Part shown: positions 27,545 to 35,794 of the stretch, in pieces
How the letters are laid out: every line of letters starts with the position of its first letter
Position numbering within the stretch: the first letter of the stretch is position 1
Source of the DNA: Mucilaginibacter rubeus
GTDB lineage: Bacteria > Bacteroidota > Bacteroidia > Sphingobacteriales > Sphingobacteriaceae
Reading direction: 5' to 3'
DNA length: 64,000 nt
NCBI RefSeq assembly: GCF_003286415.2
Contig: NZ_CP043450.1
Span: 3,286,001-3,350,000 of the forward strand
Position numbers and translations under genes: made by a program
Notes under the pieces: generated by a model
What the model was told of the DNA's origin: nothing
The model's input: the letters and a program-made list of their open reading frames with translations, nothing else
Databases searched by the model: none

Positions 27545-27766
27545 ATGAGTGAGTCCGTTACAAAAAATATATATATCACCGATCTCAACACCGACCTTAC
27601 CTTTTTGGGCGAGGTTAAATCCTTTGAAAAAAAGGATGAAAATGTCACAGTTTTATTGAACAATGTTACTGTGTATGAATATTCATCTTCTAATTTTTTA
27701 TACTCCCAGCCCGAAATTTCATTATCAGGCCCTGCATCTCGCTTCCATATTGAAGATGCTGTGTAA
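27545..27766 (+). CDS. Small protein of unknown function (paralogue of 26734-26979)
   Basis: A 73-residue protein similar along its full length to the product of 26734-26979 (shared KNIYITDL, LTFLG, ENVTVLL, VYEYSSS, HIEDA). No known domain is recognised, and there is no signal peptide or membrane helix. Conservation of two diverged copies at the same locus argues that both are real genes rather than chance frames. The gene is convergent with the GT4 at 27779, with only 12 bp between their ends. Confidence 0.6.
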   Translation: MSESVTKNIYITDLNTDLTFLGEVKSFEKKDENVTVLLNNVTVYEYSSSNFLYSQPEISLSGPASRFHIEDAV

Positions 27767-27778
27767 CTACTTTTAATT

Positions 27779-29080
27779 CTAATCCGCGTCTCTGTCCAAT
27801 CTCAAATATTTAATTCCCTTTGGTTCGGGATATACCGTTTTCTGCATATTGGACATCATTCTTCTGATCACTTTGCTGATATTAAGATGATTTTCGGCAT
27901 AATTGCGGGCATTTAGTTTAATTTCGGCGTTATCAGATGTACAACAGTTAAATATGGCTGCCTTCAGTTGATCGATATCTTCCGGCGGGATCACAACACC
28001 CATGTTGTTGTCTTTTATAACCTCATATAAAGTGGTGCCTTGCTCTGCAGTTACCAGTGCCAGGCCGCCAACAGCCAAAATGGTGGTTAGCTTTGACGGC
28101 ATCACCAGGTCGGCGGCGCTCTTTTTTTGCAAAACCAGATGAACATCGGCCATATTCAAAAAACTATTGAACAGATGACGCTCCTGCAGCGGAAAGAAAC
28201 TTACGTTATCAAGCTGCTGTTGCTTAGCCCGCTGTATTAGTTTATCCTTGTGTGGCCCCGTGCCGCAGATAACAAATTTTATAAAGCTAACCTGTTTAAG
28301 CTGCTCAGCTACATCTAAAATAGCTTCAATCCCTTGTTTCTCGCCTATACTGCCAGAATATAGTACTACTTTGTCATCCGCATCAAAGTTCCACATCGAT
28401 TTCAATTCGGCAGAATTAGCTATTGGGTAACAAGTGTCAGTATCAACCCAGTTGGGAAAAAAGGTGATCTCCCGGTTAGTTTTAACACTTATCTTCTTAA
28501 GCATGCCTTTTGAAATCGAGCTTACAAAATCTACCTTGTGCATGATAAATTTCTCCATCGCAAACAAAATTTTAAATGCTCTTTTTGATTTTAGCATGTT
28601 TAAATCGCGTGCGGCCTCAATTTGCAGGTCCTGGATATGATAAATGATTTCGCCCCGTTTAAAAAACCGGTAAAACAAACCTAAAAAACCTAAATGAAAA
28701 GGTGGTGCTATACAAAATATGTAATCATTTTTAGACTTAAATAACAAGGAAATCAGCACAAAATAAGCCGACAAAAAAAAGGTAGCTTCGTGAATAAGTC
28801 GTTTTAAACCACCGGGCTTTTCCGGTACATATAACGGACATCTGTATACAGTGAGCTTACCGTCTTTGAGCACCTCACGCTTATAAAACTTATTGGTGTA
28901 TGGAGGCTGCACTTTCCAGAATGGGTAGTATGGGAAAGATGTTATTACAGTACATTCATAATCGTTATCAACAAACCATTCAACCATATCTCCGGTATAT
29001 TTTCCAATACCCGTCAATTCTGGAGAAAAGTTGATGCCTATAATTAATATCTTTTTGCTCGATGCGTTTGGCTTATTCAT
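27779..29080 (-). CDS. WcaI/WbuB-like GT4 glycosyltransferase
   Basis: A 433-residue GT-B enzyme of the WcaI/WbuB group. It starts KKILIIGINFSPELTGIGKYTGDMVEWF, the glycine-rich acceptor-side motif of this group, and has VVLYSGSIGEKQGIEAILDVAEQL at the domain boundary. The donor region ADLVMPSKLTTILAVGGLALVTAEQGT is the WcaI-type variant of the GT4 site (PSK instead of EGFG). It is the polysaccharide gene farthest upstream and is separated from the Wza gene by about 1.2 kb that hold the receiver and small-protein genes. It is preceded by an 832-bp non-coding region. Confidence 0.88.
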   Translation of the reverse strand: MNKPNASSKKILIIGINFSPELTGIGKYTGDMVEWFVDNDYECTVITSFPYYPFWKVQPPYTNKFYKREVLKDGKLTVYRCPLYVPEKPGGLKRLIHEATFFLSAYFVLISLLFKSKNDYIFCIAPPFHLGFLGLFYRFFKRGEIIYHIQDLQIEAARDLNMLKSKRAFKILFAMEKFIMHKVDFVSSISKGMLKKISVKTNREITFFPNWVDTDTCYPIANSAELKSMWNFDADDKVVLYSGSIGEKQGIEAILDVAEQLKQVSFIKFVICGTGPHKDKLIQRAKQQQLDNVSFFPLQERHLFNSFLNMADVHLVLQKKSAADLVMPSKLTTILAVGGLALVTAEQGTTLYEVIKDNNMGVVIPPEDIDQLKAAIFNCCTSDNAEIKLNARNYAENHLNISKVIRRMMSNMQKTVYPEPKGIKYLRLDRDAD

Positions 29081-29912
29081 TTGATTAAGTTATCAGCGAG
29101 GGGGTTAAAAACCCCGGTTATTATTAAACTAAGTAATGTCCGCCCCAAATTCGTCTAAAGTTAATTCGCGTCGCAGCTGTTCAACATGCAGACATCGGTA
29201 ATCTGTATTATTTAATTAAATTAACTTGGGTACGGTGGCTGCAGTAACTATAGGATTGGTTAGAGACATTAATTAACAATTGAGTATAGCTTCGCCATTT
29301 CGCTTACAATGAGCTATTTTCAATTAAAAATCAGTGTGTTAGGTTATCAATTCATTATCAATGTTTAATTAAACATGAATTTTATTTAACACATTGATAC
29401 AAAATTAGCCATATAATTTACTTTTCATCAACAAAACTGCCGATTGTTGTGAAATGTACAAAAGTGTGATATTATTCACATTTATGTAACAAACCAACAA
29501 CCATTTACGTAAGGAAATCTCCACCATCGACAGGATAAAAACCGATTTATTAACAAAACCCAGATCAGGGTCGCTCCCGCATATTAACTTAACGAATAAA
29601 GAAAATAAACTACCTTTTTTAACAACTATTAGTTAAATGCCTTTTTTACCTAACTAATTATTAATTTTTTTAATGATTATGGCGTCCCTGGATTAAAATC
29701 CACCATCAGTAACGGTCGATAGGCGTTTAAACACACCTTTGAAACATGTGTATTTTTCACACCACACTTTTTTCACATTTTGAAAACAAAATGTGCGAGA
29801 CCATGCGAATTATTAAACTAAATGGCGATTTTTATGAAAATAATGCACCTGAATTGAGGATCATTTTGTTTGATCATCTACCTAATTATCAAACAAATAA
29901 AAATGCACTACA
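29081..29912. promoter_or_regulatory. Long AT-rich divergent intergenic region with hairpins
   Basis: No convincing gene is seen in these 832 bp between the divergent GT4 (minus) and UpxY-like (plus) genes, so promoters for both must lie here. Visible structure: a 16-bp perfect palindrome ATGTTTAATTAAACAT at 29361-29376, nested in a larger hairpin whose ends TATCAATGT (29356-29364) and ACATTGATA (29391-29399) pair perfectly; and CACATTTTG-AAAA-CAAAATGTG at 29774-29795. A transcript for the UpxY-like gene starting upstream of 29774 would carry the last hairpin in its leader. Functions are inferred from position only. Confidence 0.5.
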
Positions 29913-30443
29913 ATGAAAAACGCTGTTATAATTAAACCTACACCTGCAAATTGGATGGTTGTGTACACAAGATCCAGATTTGAGAAAAAAATAGACAGAA
30001 CTTTAAATGACAATCATATCACCTCCTTTTGTCCGGTGATTAAATCATTAAAAAAATGGGCCGACCGAAACAAAATGATAGAAACTCCATTATTTCCATC
30101 ATACGTTTTTGTCAAGGCAAATACCGGTGAGCAGCTTAAAGTAAAGCAGGTTCCAGGAGTTATCAATTTCGTATCCTATGGCGGAAAGCCCGTTGTATTA
30201 AATGACACGGAAATTGAACGAATAAAGTCAATAGTTGACAACTACTCGGAAGTTGAGCTAATGAGTATCCAAAATTTAAACATTGGCAACAGGGTTAAAA
30301 TAAAGGACGGATTATTGTATAACTACCAGGGTGTAGTTACTCAAATTATGGGCAAAACCATATTAATGACCATTGAACAATTAAACTGCGTTTTAACTGT
30401 AAAGGTAAACGTAGATCAAATTTGTTTAAATGTTGCAAGTTAA
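29913..30443 (+). CDS. UpxY/NusG-like transcription antiterminator
   Basis: A 176-residue specialised NusG paralogue. The NGN domain spans about residues 12-110, with NWMVVYTRSRFEKKIDRTLND, the basic patch LKKWADRNKMIE and PLFPSYVFVKA, followed by VPGVINFVSYGGKP. A KOW segment follows near 126-155 (IGNRVKIKDGLLYNYQGVVTQI). In Bacteroides such proteins let RNA polymerase read through the leader of one capsule operon. There the gene is normally first in that operon. Here it is on the opposite strand from the polysaccharide genes, 832 bp away, so it must act in trans or on the plus-strand unit. An antiterminator for the long minus-strand block is the natural hypothesis. Confidence 0.9.
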   Translation: MKNAVIIKPTPANWMVVYTRSRFEKKIDRTLNDNHITSFCPVIKSLKKWADRNKMIETPLFPSYVFVKANTGEQLKVKQVPGVINFVSYGGKPVVLNDTEIERIKSIVDNYSEVELMSIQNLNIGNRVKIKDGLLYNYQGVVTQIMGKTILMTIEQLNCVLTVKVNVDQICLNVAS

Positions 30444-30484
30444 CTTCTAAAGATGTATTATTAACTTGCTTCTTATTTTTTATT
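30435..30484 (+). terminator. Probable intrinsic terminator after the UpxY-like gene
   Basis: GCAAGTTAA (30435-30443) pairs perfectly with TTAACTTGC (30461-30469), followed by TTCTTATTTTTTATT. The left arm includes the stop codon of the antiterminator gene, so translation to the end would open the stem. Confidence 0.55.
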
Positions 30485-30545
30485 ATAGAACTCAATTAAA
30501 ATTACGATTGTTATTAAGTAGTTCAAAACTCATTTTATAAAACTT

Positions 30546-30914
30546 ATGGATTTGCACCATGGTGAAATAGTGGAGAAAGTGGTTAGGCGCAAAGGCTGCA
30601 GCATAAGCGAAATCGCACGATTCACTAATGTTAACAGACGCTCGGTTTATTACTGGTTTAATCAAAAATATCTAAAACCAAAAATCATTTACAAAATAGG
30701 CCTTTGCCTGAAACATGATTTTTCTGTTGAGTTTCCTCATTTATTTACTGAGGGAGAATTTGACAATATAAAAAATCAAGGTTATACCCACACACCTGAT
30801 TATCATGCAGACGAGATGGAGGATTCGTACTGGCGGGATAAATACATTGAACTATTAGAGAAATACAATAAAAGCCTGCTCGAAAATTCAAAAAAGAAAT
30901 TTAACCAGCGTTAA
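30546..30914 (+). CDS. Small HTH DNA-binding protein with C-terminal helix (paralogue of 32528-32860)
   Basis: A 122-residue protein with an N-terminal helix-turn-helix (about residues 8-45: IVEKVVRRKGCSISEIARFTNVNRRSVYYWFNQK), similar to Cro/C1 or transposase-type HTHs. A conserved DFS-x-EFP segment follows, and the C-terminal helix DSYWRDKYIELLEKYNKSLLE could mediate dimerisation. It closely resembles the product of 32528-32860. No enzymatic domain is present. It lies 102 bp after the UpxY-like gene, downstream of a terminator-like hairpin, so it probably has its own promoter. A role in controlling the polysaccharide or NRPS block is inference from location. Confidence 0.72.
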   Translation: MDLHHGEIVEKVVRRKGCSISEIARFTNVNRRSVYYWFNQKYLKPKIIYKIGLCLKHDFSVEFPHLFTEGEFDNIKNQGYTHTPDYHADEMEDSYWRDKYIELLEKYNKSLLENSKKKFNQR

Positions 30915-31022
30915 AAATATGCCCTTGCTAAATTGATTAAACATCAGGCGGCGGGCACTTACATAAATAAGAACAGAACAAACAACGGTAATAACCTAAC
31001 TTATAAACCTAATTATACTAAA

Positions 31023-31080
31023 CTAAAAATGCTTAATCCGGCAACCTGATTAATAAAGGAGCCGGATTAAGCATTTTTAG
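31023..31080. terminator. Strong bidirectional intrinsic terminator
   Basis: A perfect 20-bp inverted repeat: CTAAAAATGCTTAATCCGGC (31023-31042) and its complement at 31061-31080, with an 18-nt loop. The A-rich and T-rich outer ends give a U-tract in both directions. It lies between the convergent HTH gene and the pyrophosphatase gene, as expected for a shared terminator. Confidence 0.88.
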
Positions 31081-31093
31081 TTTTCAGCTATAC

Positions 31094-31660
31094 TTAGCCG
31101 GCTACCTTAACTTCGTTTTGAGCCGATTTAAAGTTAACATCATACAACACCTGGCTATCTTCAATAACACGGTGCGCATAGCTAACGCCCATCCAGCGTT
31201 CAACAGTTACATTTTTACCCTCTAAAACTTTATAGTCTTTAAAAAAGCACTCAATCTCTTTAATAGTATGCGGAGGCAATTCGCTTAAATCATTTATATA
31301 ATTTACAGACATATCATTATTGGCAACAGCAATAATTTTATCATCCTGCTCGCCATTATCAATCATGTGCATTACTCCTATCACCTTCGCTTCGATAATT
31401 GACATCGGGAAAACATCAACAGAACATAATACCAAAATATCAAGCGGATCCTCATCATCACAATAAGTTTGCGGGATAAACCCATAATTAGCAGGGTACA
31501 TTACAGATGAAAAAAGCACGCGGTCTAATTTTAAAAGACCGGATTCTTTATCAATCTCATATTTAGCTTTTGAACCTTTAGGAATTTCAATAACGGCGTT
31601 TACAACGTAAGGAACCTTAGGCCCCGTTGAAACTTCATGCCATGGATGCTGTGTATTCAT
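31094..31660 (-). CDS. ppa: Soluble inorganic pyrophosphatase (family I)
   Basis: A 188-residue cytoplasmic enzyme that hydrolyses pyrophosphate to phosphate. Family I signatures: [44 protein letters not shown], then the metal-binding motif D69-E-D71-P-L-D74 ([14 protein letters not shown]), and later [13 protein letters not shown]. Length is typical of bacterial homologues. It is monocistronic, closed by the bidirectional terminator at 31023-31080. Pyrophosphate is released by sugar-nucleotide synthesis and NRPS adenylation, but housekeeping function is enough to explain the gene. Confidence 0.95.
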   Translation of the reverse strand: MNTQHPWHEVSTGPKVPYVVNAVIEIPKGSKAKYEIDKESGLLKLDRVLFSSVMYPANYGFIPQTYCDDEDPLDILVLCSVDVFPMSIIEAKVIGVMHMIDNGEQDDKIIAVANNDMSVNYINDLSELPPHTIKEIECFFKDYKVLEGKNVTVERWMGVSYAHRVIEDSQVLYDVNFKSAQNEVKVAG

Positions 31661-32527
31661 TGGTAGTAATCTTAATGTTTTCGTATTTTTTTTATGAAAG
31701 TACTAACAATTTGGCAATTTCATTACAAAATCTCCATTCTATTTTTTATACACTTTATTACTCAAATCCTTCTCAACTTATCATTCCTTTCACTTCAATC
31801 TGGTTTACAGCACATTATAAACCCAATCAGATGATAAGTGAGATAGCCGAGAAACAATACTGAATGCTGAAACAAATTTCCTTGCAATGGAAAAAAAATC
31901 ACCAAGCCATGCTATTTCTGTCAGAATTGCTACGGTGCTGGATATGTGGATATTGATTGTTAAAAAAATTTAAAGCCCCCCTTCAATAATTACATAGAAA
32001 GTTTGATGCAAAGATTTTCAAAAAGTCTGATCTTCAGATTAATTCCATATTAATTAACTATTAATATAATAAAGACTAACAGAAAAAATTGCGGCATAGA
32101 TTTTCATAATTTCAAAGCACCAGTTGAAATTGTAACATTATTGTAGCATTTCGGGGTTTAACTTCCCACTATTTCTTTCCCACCTCAATACACCTATCTT
32201 AAAATCAATAAATGGGGAATAAATTTTCACACTATGTATACATTATTCCACACTTCGTGCGTAATTAAATACACGAAATTTTATTCATAAAAAATACAAG
32301 AGAAAATAAATAATCTAAAAGTTAAAATTATTCTTAAAAGTTGGGAATCTCTTTTCTCGCCAAACCAACATATCCTATCAATTTCGTCAAGATTAAATTT
32401 GGCGCACTGGCATAGAAGTTGCATTACATGGGCACCTGTCAATAGTTAGTAAACTGATTAACAACTAATTATTACTGGCACCTAAGCTTATTTTGATTAG
32501 TTTTTTAACTTTTTACAGCTAAAAATT
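31661..32527. other. AT-rich intergenic region, no gene seen
   Basis: These 867 bp separate the divergent pyrophosphatase and HTH genes. Open frames here are short and antisense to, or overlap, the pyrophosphatase start, so they are not credited. The sequence is markedly AT-rich, like 29081-29912. The stretch just before the HTH gene (ACAACTAATTATTA near 32461-32475) resembles sequence upstream of the UpxY-like gene (ACAACTATTAGTTAAA near 29620-29635), a weak hint of shared regulation. Confidence 0.4.
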
Positions 32528-32860
32528 ATGCAAAAACATCACGGTCAGATTGTAGAGATACTCGTTAGAAAAAAAGGATTCAGTATTACCGAACTTGCAC
32601 AGCATTCGGATGTAAGCCGAAGTGTAGTATATCAGTGGTTTAACAGAAAAGAATTAAACGCGGATATTATACACCGGATTGGAAGAATTGTAGACCACGA
32701 CTTTTCAAAGGAATTCCCTGAATATTTCCAGAAAAAAAATACTGATATATACGATTCAAGGAACGGCGAAATGCGCCCTAATCAAAACAGGGTAAATATA
32801 TGGAAAGATAAATACATTGTTTTACTTGAGCAGTACATCCAATTGTTGTCTACCGAGTAA
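32528..32860 (+). CDS. Small HTH DNA-binding protein (paralogue of 30546-30914)
   Basis: A 110-residue protein with the same layout as the product of 30546-30914: N-terminal HTH (IVEILVRKKGFSITELAQHSDVSRSVVYQWFNRKEL), a DFSKEFPEYF segment, and a C-terminal helix WKDKYIVLLEQYIQLL. The recognition helix differs (SDVSRSVVYQWFN against TNVNRRSVYYWFN), so the two may bind different sites. No other domain is present. It is followed within 20 bp by a terminator-like hairpin, so it is probably transcribed alone. Confidence 0.72.
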   Translation: MQKHHGQIVEILVRKKGFSITELAQHSDVSRSVVYQWFNRKELNADIIHRIGRIVDHDFSKEFPEYFQKKNTDIYDSRNGEMRPNQNRVNIWKDKYIVLLEQYIQLLSTE

Positions 32861-32878
32861 GTTCGATTAATTATTTGC

Positions 32879-32925
32879 CGCATTTAAATGTGTATCAAGC
32901 ATTTAAATGCGTGTTAATATTTTAC
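32879..32925 (+). terminator. Probable intrinsic terminator after the HTH gene
   Basis: CGCATTTAAATG (32879-32890) and CATTTAAATGCG (32900-32911) form a perfect 12-bp stem with a 9-nt loop, followed by TGTTAATATTTTACAG. It starts 18 bp after the HTH stop codon. The stem is AT-rich, so strength is uncertain. The remaining sequence to 33135 has no convincing gene. Confidence 0.6.
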
Positions 32926-33135
32926 AGTTTTATAAAAACCTAAGTCCGCGTTCCTACTATCGTCCAGGGACTGGGAAATATCCCATATATGCCCTCACCC
33001 TGTTAAAATCACCAATACCGTACCGAAATATCCTGGTAGATATTTACGGTAACGGCAATTGGCGTCCTCATGAACACATACTATCAAAACACTTGACGAC
33101 CCTGTAAAGAACCTGAAAAGCGAATAAGATATCGA

Positions 33136-34731
33136 TTAATAAACAACAGGCGCAGGCTGGTTGGATTTAAGATTAATGACAGTCCGGTTAGTCGATGGGA
33201 ATAAAACAACAAGCAATATAACAGCCAGCAGCACCCAGCTGATGAGCTGATAATAATCAACAGCAAAACGCAGCTGGGCTTGCGCGCTTATATTTCTACC
33301 CAGCAAACCGTTGGCAATTTTCGCAGCCTGATCTGCGGCTACTCCCTTACCGGTCAAGGCTTGTTTGTACATCGCTAATTTTTGAACCGCAAGCGGGTTT
33401 AACTGACTTAACTGCTCCTGGAAACGGTTTGCGTGATCATTTTGCCTGTACAACTGAAAATAATTAATAAGCGCTATGCTACTGCTAAACCCGGTAAAAC
33501 GCATAAAGATCCCCACTGCCGAACCCGTTGTACCATATTTAGCCGGAGATGATGATATCACAAACAAGATAACCGGAGTCATCAACATACCAGCACCCAA
33601 GCCCTGTAATATTACCGGTATAATCAGGTCTTCGGTATTAACTTGGGCCGAAAACACAAAGCACATATACACATGAAAAGCCAGCAGAAAAGTAAAACCC
33701 AAAATGAGGATCTGCCGCAGAGGCTTCTTCATCAGTAAAAACCTTGACGAGATAGTAACACTGATAATGATAGCTGCAAGGTTATAAATAAGCAAATAAC
33801 CAACATGTATGGGGTCCATACCCATAGTGCTGCTCATGAAAGATGTGGTGATCCCGAATGAGCCGCGGCAGATATAAAACACAAAGAGCAGCAATGCGGC
33901 TAATACAAATTTCCGGTACTTAAAAGCCTGAATATGGAAATACGGCCTTTTTGAACTAAGCTGCCTCAGCACAAAAACAGAAAACAATACCGCAATAGCT
34001 ATCACACTGTAAAGGATACGGCTATCATCAAACCAATCATATTGCTGGCCATAAACCATAACATAGCCAACAAGACAAAGCCCCGCCGAGTAGATCACAA
34101 AGCTTGCCCAATCCAATTGATACAAAGGCAACTTCCTATCGAGGCGCACATTATTCATAATGATACACATCAACGCTGCACCCGGCAAAAAAGAGTAGAT
34201 AGCGCATTTATATATCACATTGAAATTAAAATTATCAATAATAGATGCCGTAAATAAGGTTGACAAAGGCGATACACAAAGCAGAATACAATAAACAACT
34301 GAATAGCCTATCTCTTTTGAACGTTCGGTATGCAAACGCGTAAACATCAGCGTAAGCGTAATGCTGAGACTTGTACAGGTTAATAAACCCTGAATGTACC
34401 TAAAAATCAAGAGCACAAAAAAATCGCGCACATGATAACAGATATAACAGGTAGTAACCAGTAACAATACACTGATGAGCAGGTACATTTTACTGGCGAT
34501 ATTTTTAAAAAAGCGCTTTTCCAACACCACGAAGCTTGCGGTTGCGGCATACAGGATAATCATTGAAAACTGCGCGTCATTGGGGCTTATACCATAATAG
34601 CCAGCAGCCGCGCTAACGTTGCTAATCGATAGCGAAAACAATATAATGCCGGGCAGTACCACTAACAGCAGGGTGATACGTATAAGCCACTCAGGTACCC
34701 AGGGTTTAAAAACCGGAATTTGATTGCTCAT
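33136..34731 (-). CDS. MFS drug/metabolite exporter, DHA2 (EmrB-like)
   Basis: A 531-residue membrane protein with about fourteen hydrophobic helices, the number typical of the DHA2 group. It starts with a cytoplasmic tail (PWVPEWLIRITLLLVVLPGIILFSLSISNVSA) and has VILQGLGAGMLMTPVILFVISSSPAKYGTTGSAVGIFMRFTGFSSSIA, the glycine-rich segment of helices 11-12 in EmrB-like antiporters. It is 5 bp after the HlyD-type adaptor gene, so the two proteins form an inner-membrane pump with an outer-membrane TolC partner. Substrate is unknown; export of the NRPS product is conceivable but not shown. Confidence 0.9.
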   Translation of the reverse strand: MSNQIPVFKPWVPEWLIRITLLLVVLPGIILFSLSISNVSAAAGYYGISPNDAQFSMIILYAATASFVVLEKRFFKNIASKMYLLISVLLLVTTCYICYHVRDFFVLLIFRYIQGLLTCTSLSITLTLMFTRLHTERSKEIGYSVVYCILLCVSPLSTLFTASIIDNFNFNVIYKCAIYSFLPGAALMCIIMNNVRLDRKLPLYQLDWASFVIYSAGLCLVGYVMVYGQQYDWFDDSRILYSVIAIAVLFSVFVLRQLSSKRPYFHIQAFKYRKFVLAALLLFVFYICRGSFGITTSFMSSTMGMDPIHVGYLLIYNLAAIIISVTISSRFLLMKKPLRQILILGFTFLLAFHVYMCFVFSAQVNTEDLIIPVILQGLGAGMLMTPVILFVISSSPAKYGTTGSAVGIFMRFTGFSSSIALINYFQLYRQNDHANRFQEQLSQLNPLAVQKLAMYKQALTGKGVAADQAAKIANGLLGRNISAQAQLRFAVDYYQLISWVLLAVILLVVLFPSTNRTVINLKSNQPAPVVY

Positions 34732-34736
34732 GGCTG

Positions 34737-35792
34737 TTAATTTTTAGGTACAGTTACACTGGCATTCATACCCGCGCTTAAGAAATCAGCAGCCTTATTA
34801 TCTATTTTAATTTTCACGGGGATACGCTGTGCTATTTTCACAAAGTTTCCGGTAGAGTTGTCCGGCGGCAATAATGAAAAACGGGAACCCGTAGCCGGTG
34901 ATAAAGAAAGGATCTCTCCTTTTATTTTCCTATCGGGATAGGCATCTGTAGTAATTTCAACACCCTCGCCTATCCGCATATTATGTAATTGTGTTTCTTT
35001 AAAGTTAGCTACTACCCAAAGGCCAGTTTCTTTATCAACTATATAAGCAAGCGTTTGCCCCAACTGAATCTGCTGACCGGGTTGGATAGTTCTTTTGCCC
35101 ATTTTGCCATCGTAAGGCGCAGTTACTACAGTATAAGAAACGTCAAGCTTATTACGTTGAAGCACCAATTCACGGCGTTTGATCTCCGAAAGTACCGGCG
35201 AGATCTGCGAACGGCTATCATTTACTTTTGACAGCGATGCCTGGTAATTATTTAACGATGCCTGATAATCAGACCGGGCAACATCAAGGGCGCTTTGTAC
35301 ATTTTCCAGTTGCTGTTTGGTAGCCGATTCAGCTTCATACAACTTTGTAAACCGATCAAACTCTTGTTCGGCTTTCACCAATTTAGCTTTGGTGGCTGTT
35401 ATCTGAACCTTATTGACTTCGGCAATTTTAGCGGCGGTTTCTACATTACTTTGCAATACACTCACCTGCTCGCGGGCGTTCTGTAAGCCAGCGCCTGCTT
35501 CTTCCTGTTGTATCTGGTATTCACGATTATCGATAACGAGCAGGGTATCTCCTTTTTTTACGTCCTGGTTTTCATCGTACCTTATTTCTTTAATAAAGCC
35601 GCTTACCCTTGCTGTAATAGGATTAATATAGGCTTCAACCTGGGCATCATCGGTTTCTTCATAGCTGTACAGGTGTACCAACGTTACAATCCCCCATACC
35701 AATAAGCCAGCTGCAACTATGCCGGCTATCCACGTGGTTATTTTAGTTATTAACTTATCAGTTGCAGTATAAGTGTTTATATGTTTGTTCAT
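34737..35792 (-). CDS. HlyD/EmrA-family periplasmic adaptor
   Basis: A 351-residue membrane-fusion protein. One N-terminal helix (WIAGIVAAGLLVWGIVTLVHL) anchors it, followed by the barrel-sandwich start DDAQVEAYINPITARVSGFIKEIRYDENQDVKKGDTLLVIDNREY, typical of EmrA. A long coiled-coil hairpin (about residues 80-200) is next, then YTVVTAPYDGKMGKRTIQPGQQIQLGQTLAYIVDKETGLWVVANFKETQL. It links the MFS pump (5 bp downstream) to the TolC-like channel (2 bp upstream). Confidence 0.93.
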   Translation of the reverse strand: MNKHINTYTATDKLITKITTWIAGIVAAGLLVWGIVTLVHLYSYEETDDAQVEAYINPITARVSGFIKEIRYDENQDVKKGDTLLVIDNREYQIQQEEAGAGLQNAREQVSVLQSNVETAAKIAEVNKVQITATKAKLVKAEQEFDRFTKLYEAESATKQQLENVQSALDVARSDYQASLNNYQASLSKVNDSRSQISPVLSEIKRRELVLQRNKLDVSYTVVTAPYDGKMGKRTIQPGQQIQLGQTLAYIVDKETGLWVVANFKETQLHNMRIGEGVEITTDAYPDRKIKGEILSLSPATGSRFSLLPPDNSTGNFVKIAQRIPVKIKIDNKAADFLSAGMNASVTVPKN

Positions 35793-35794
35793 GA

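Noticed and set aside
31627..31863. A 78-codon plus-strand frame in the pyrophosphatase upstream region
   Set aside because: It overlaps the start of ppa in antisense and has biased AT-rich composition with no recognisable motif.
32907..33107. A 66-codon plus-strand frame after the second HTH gene
   Set aside because: It starts inside the terminator hairpin, has no similarity visible and no credible initiation region.
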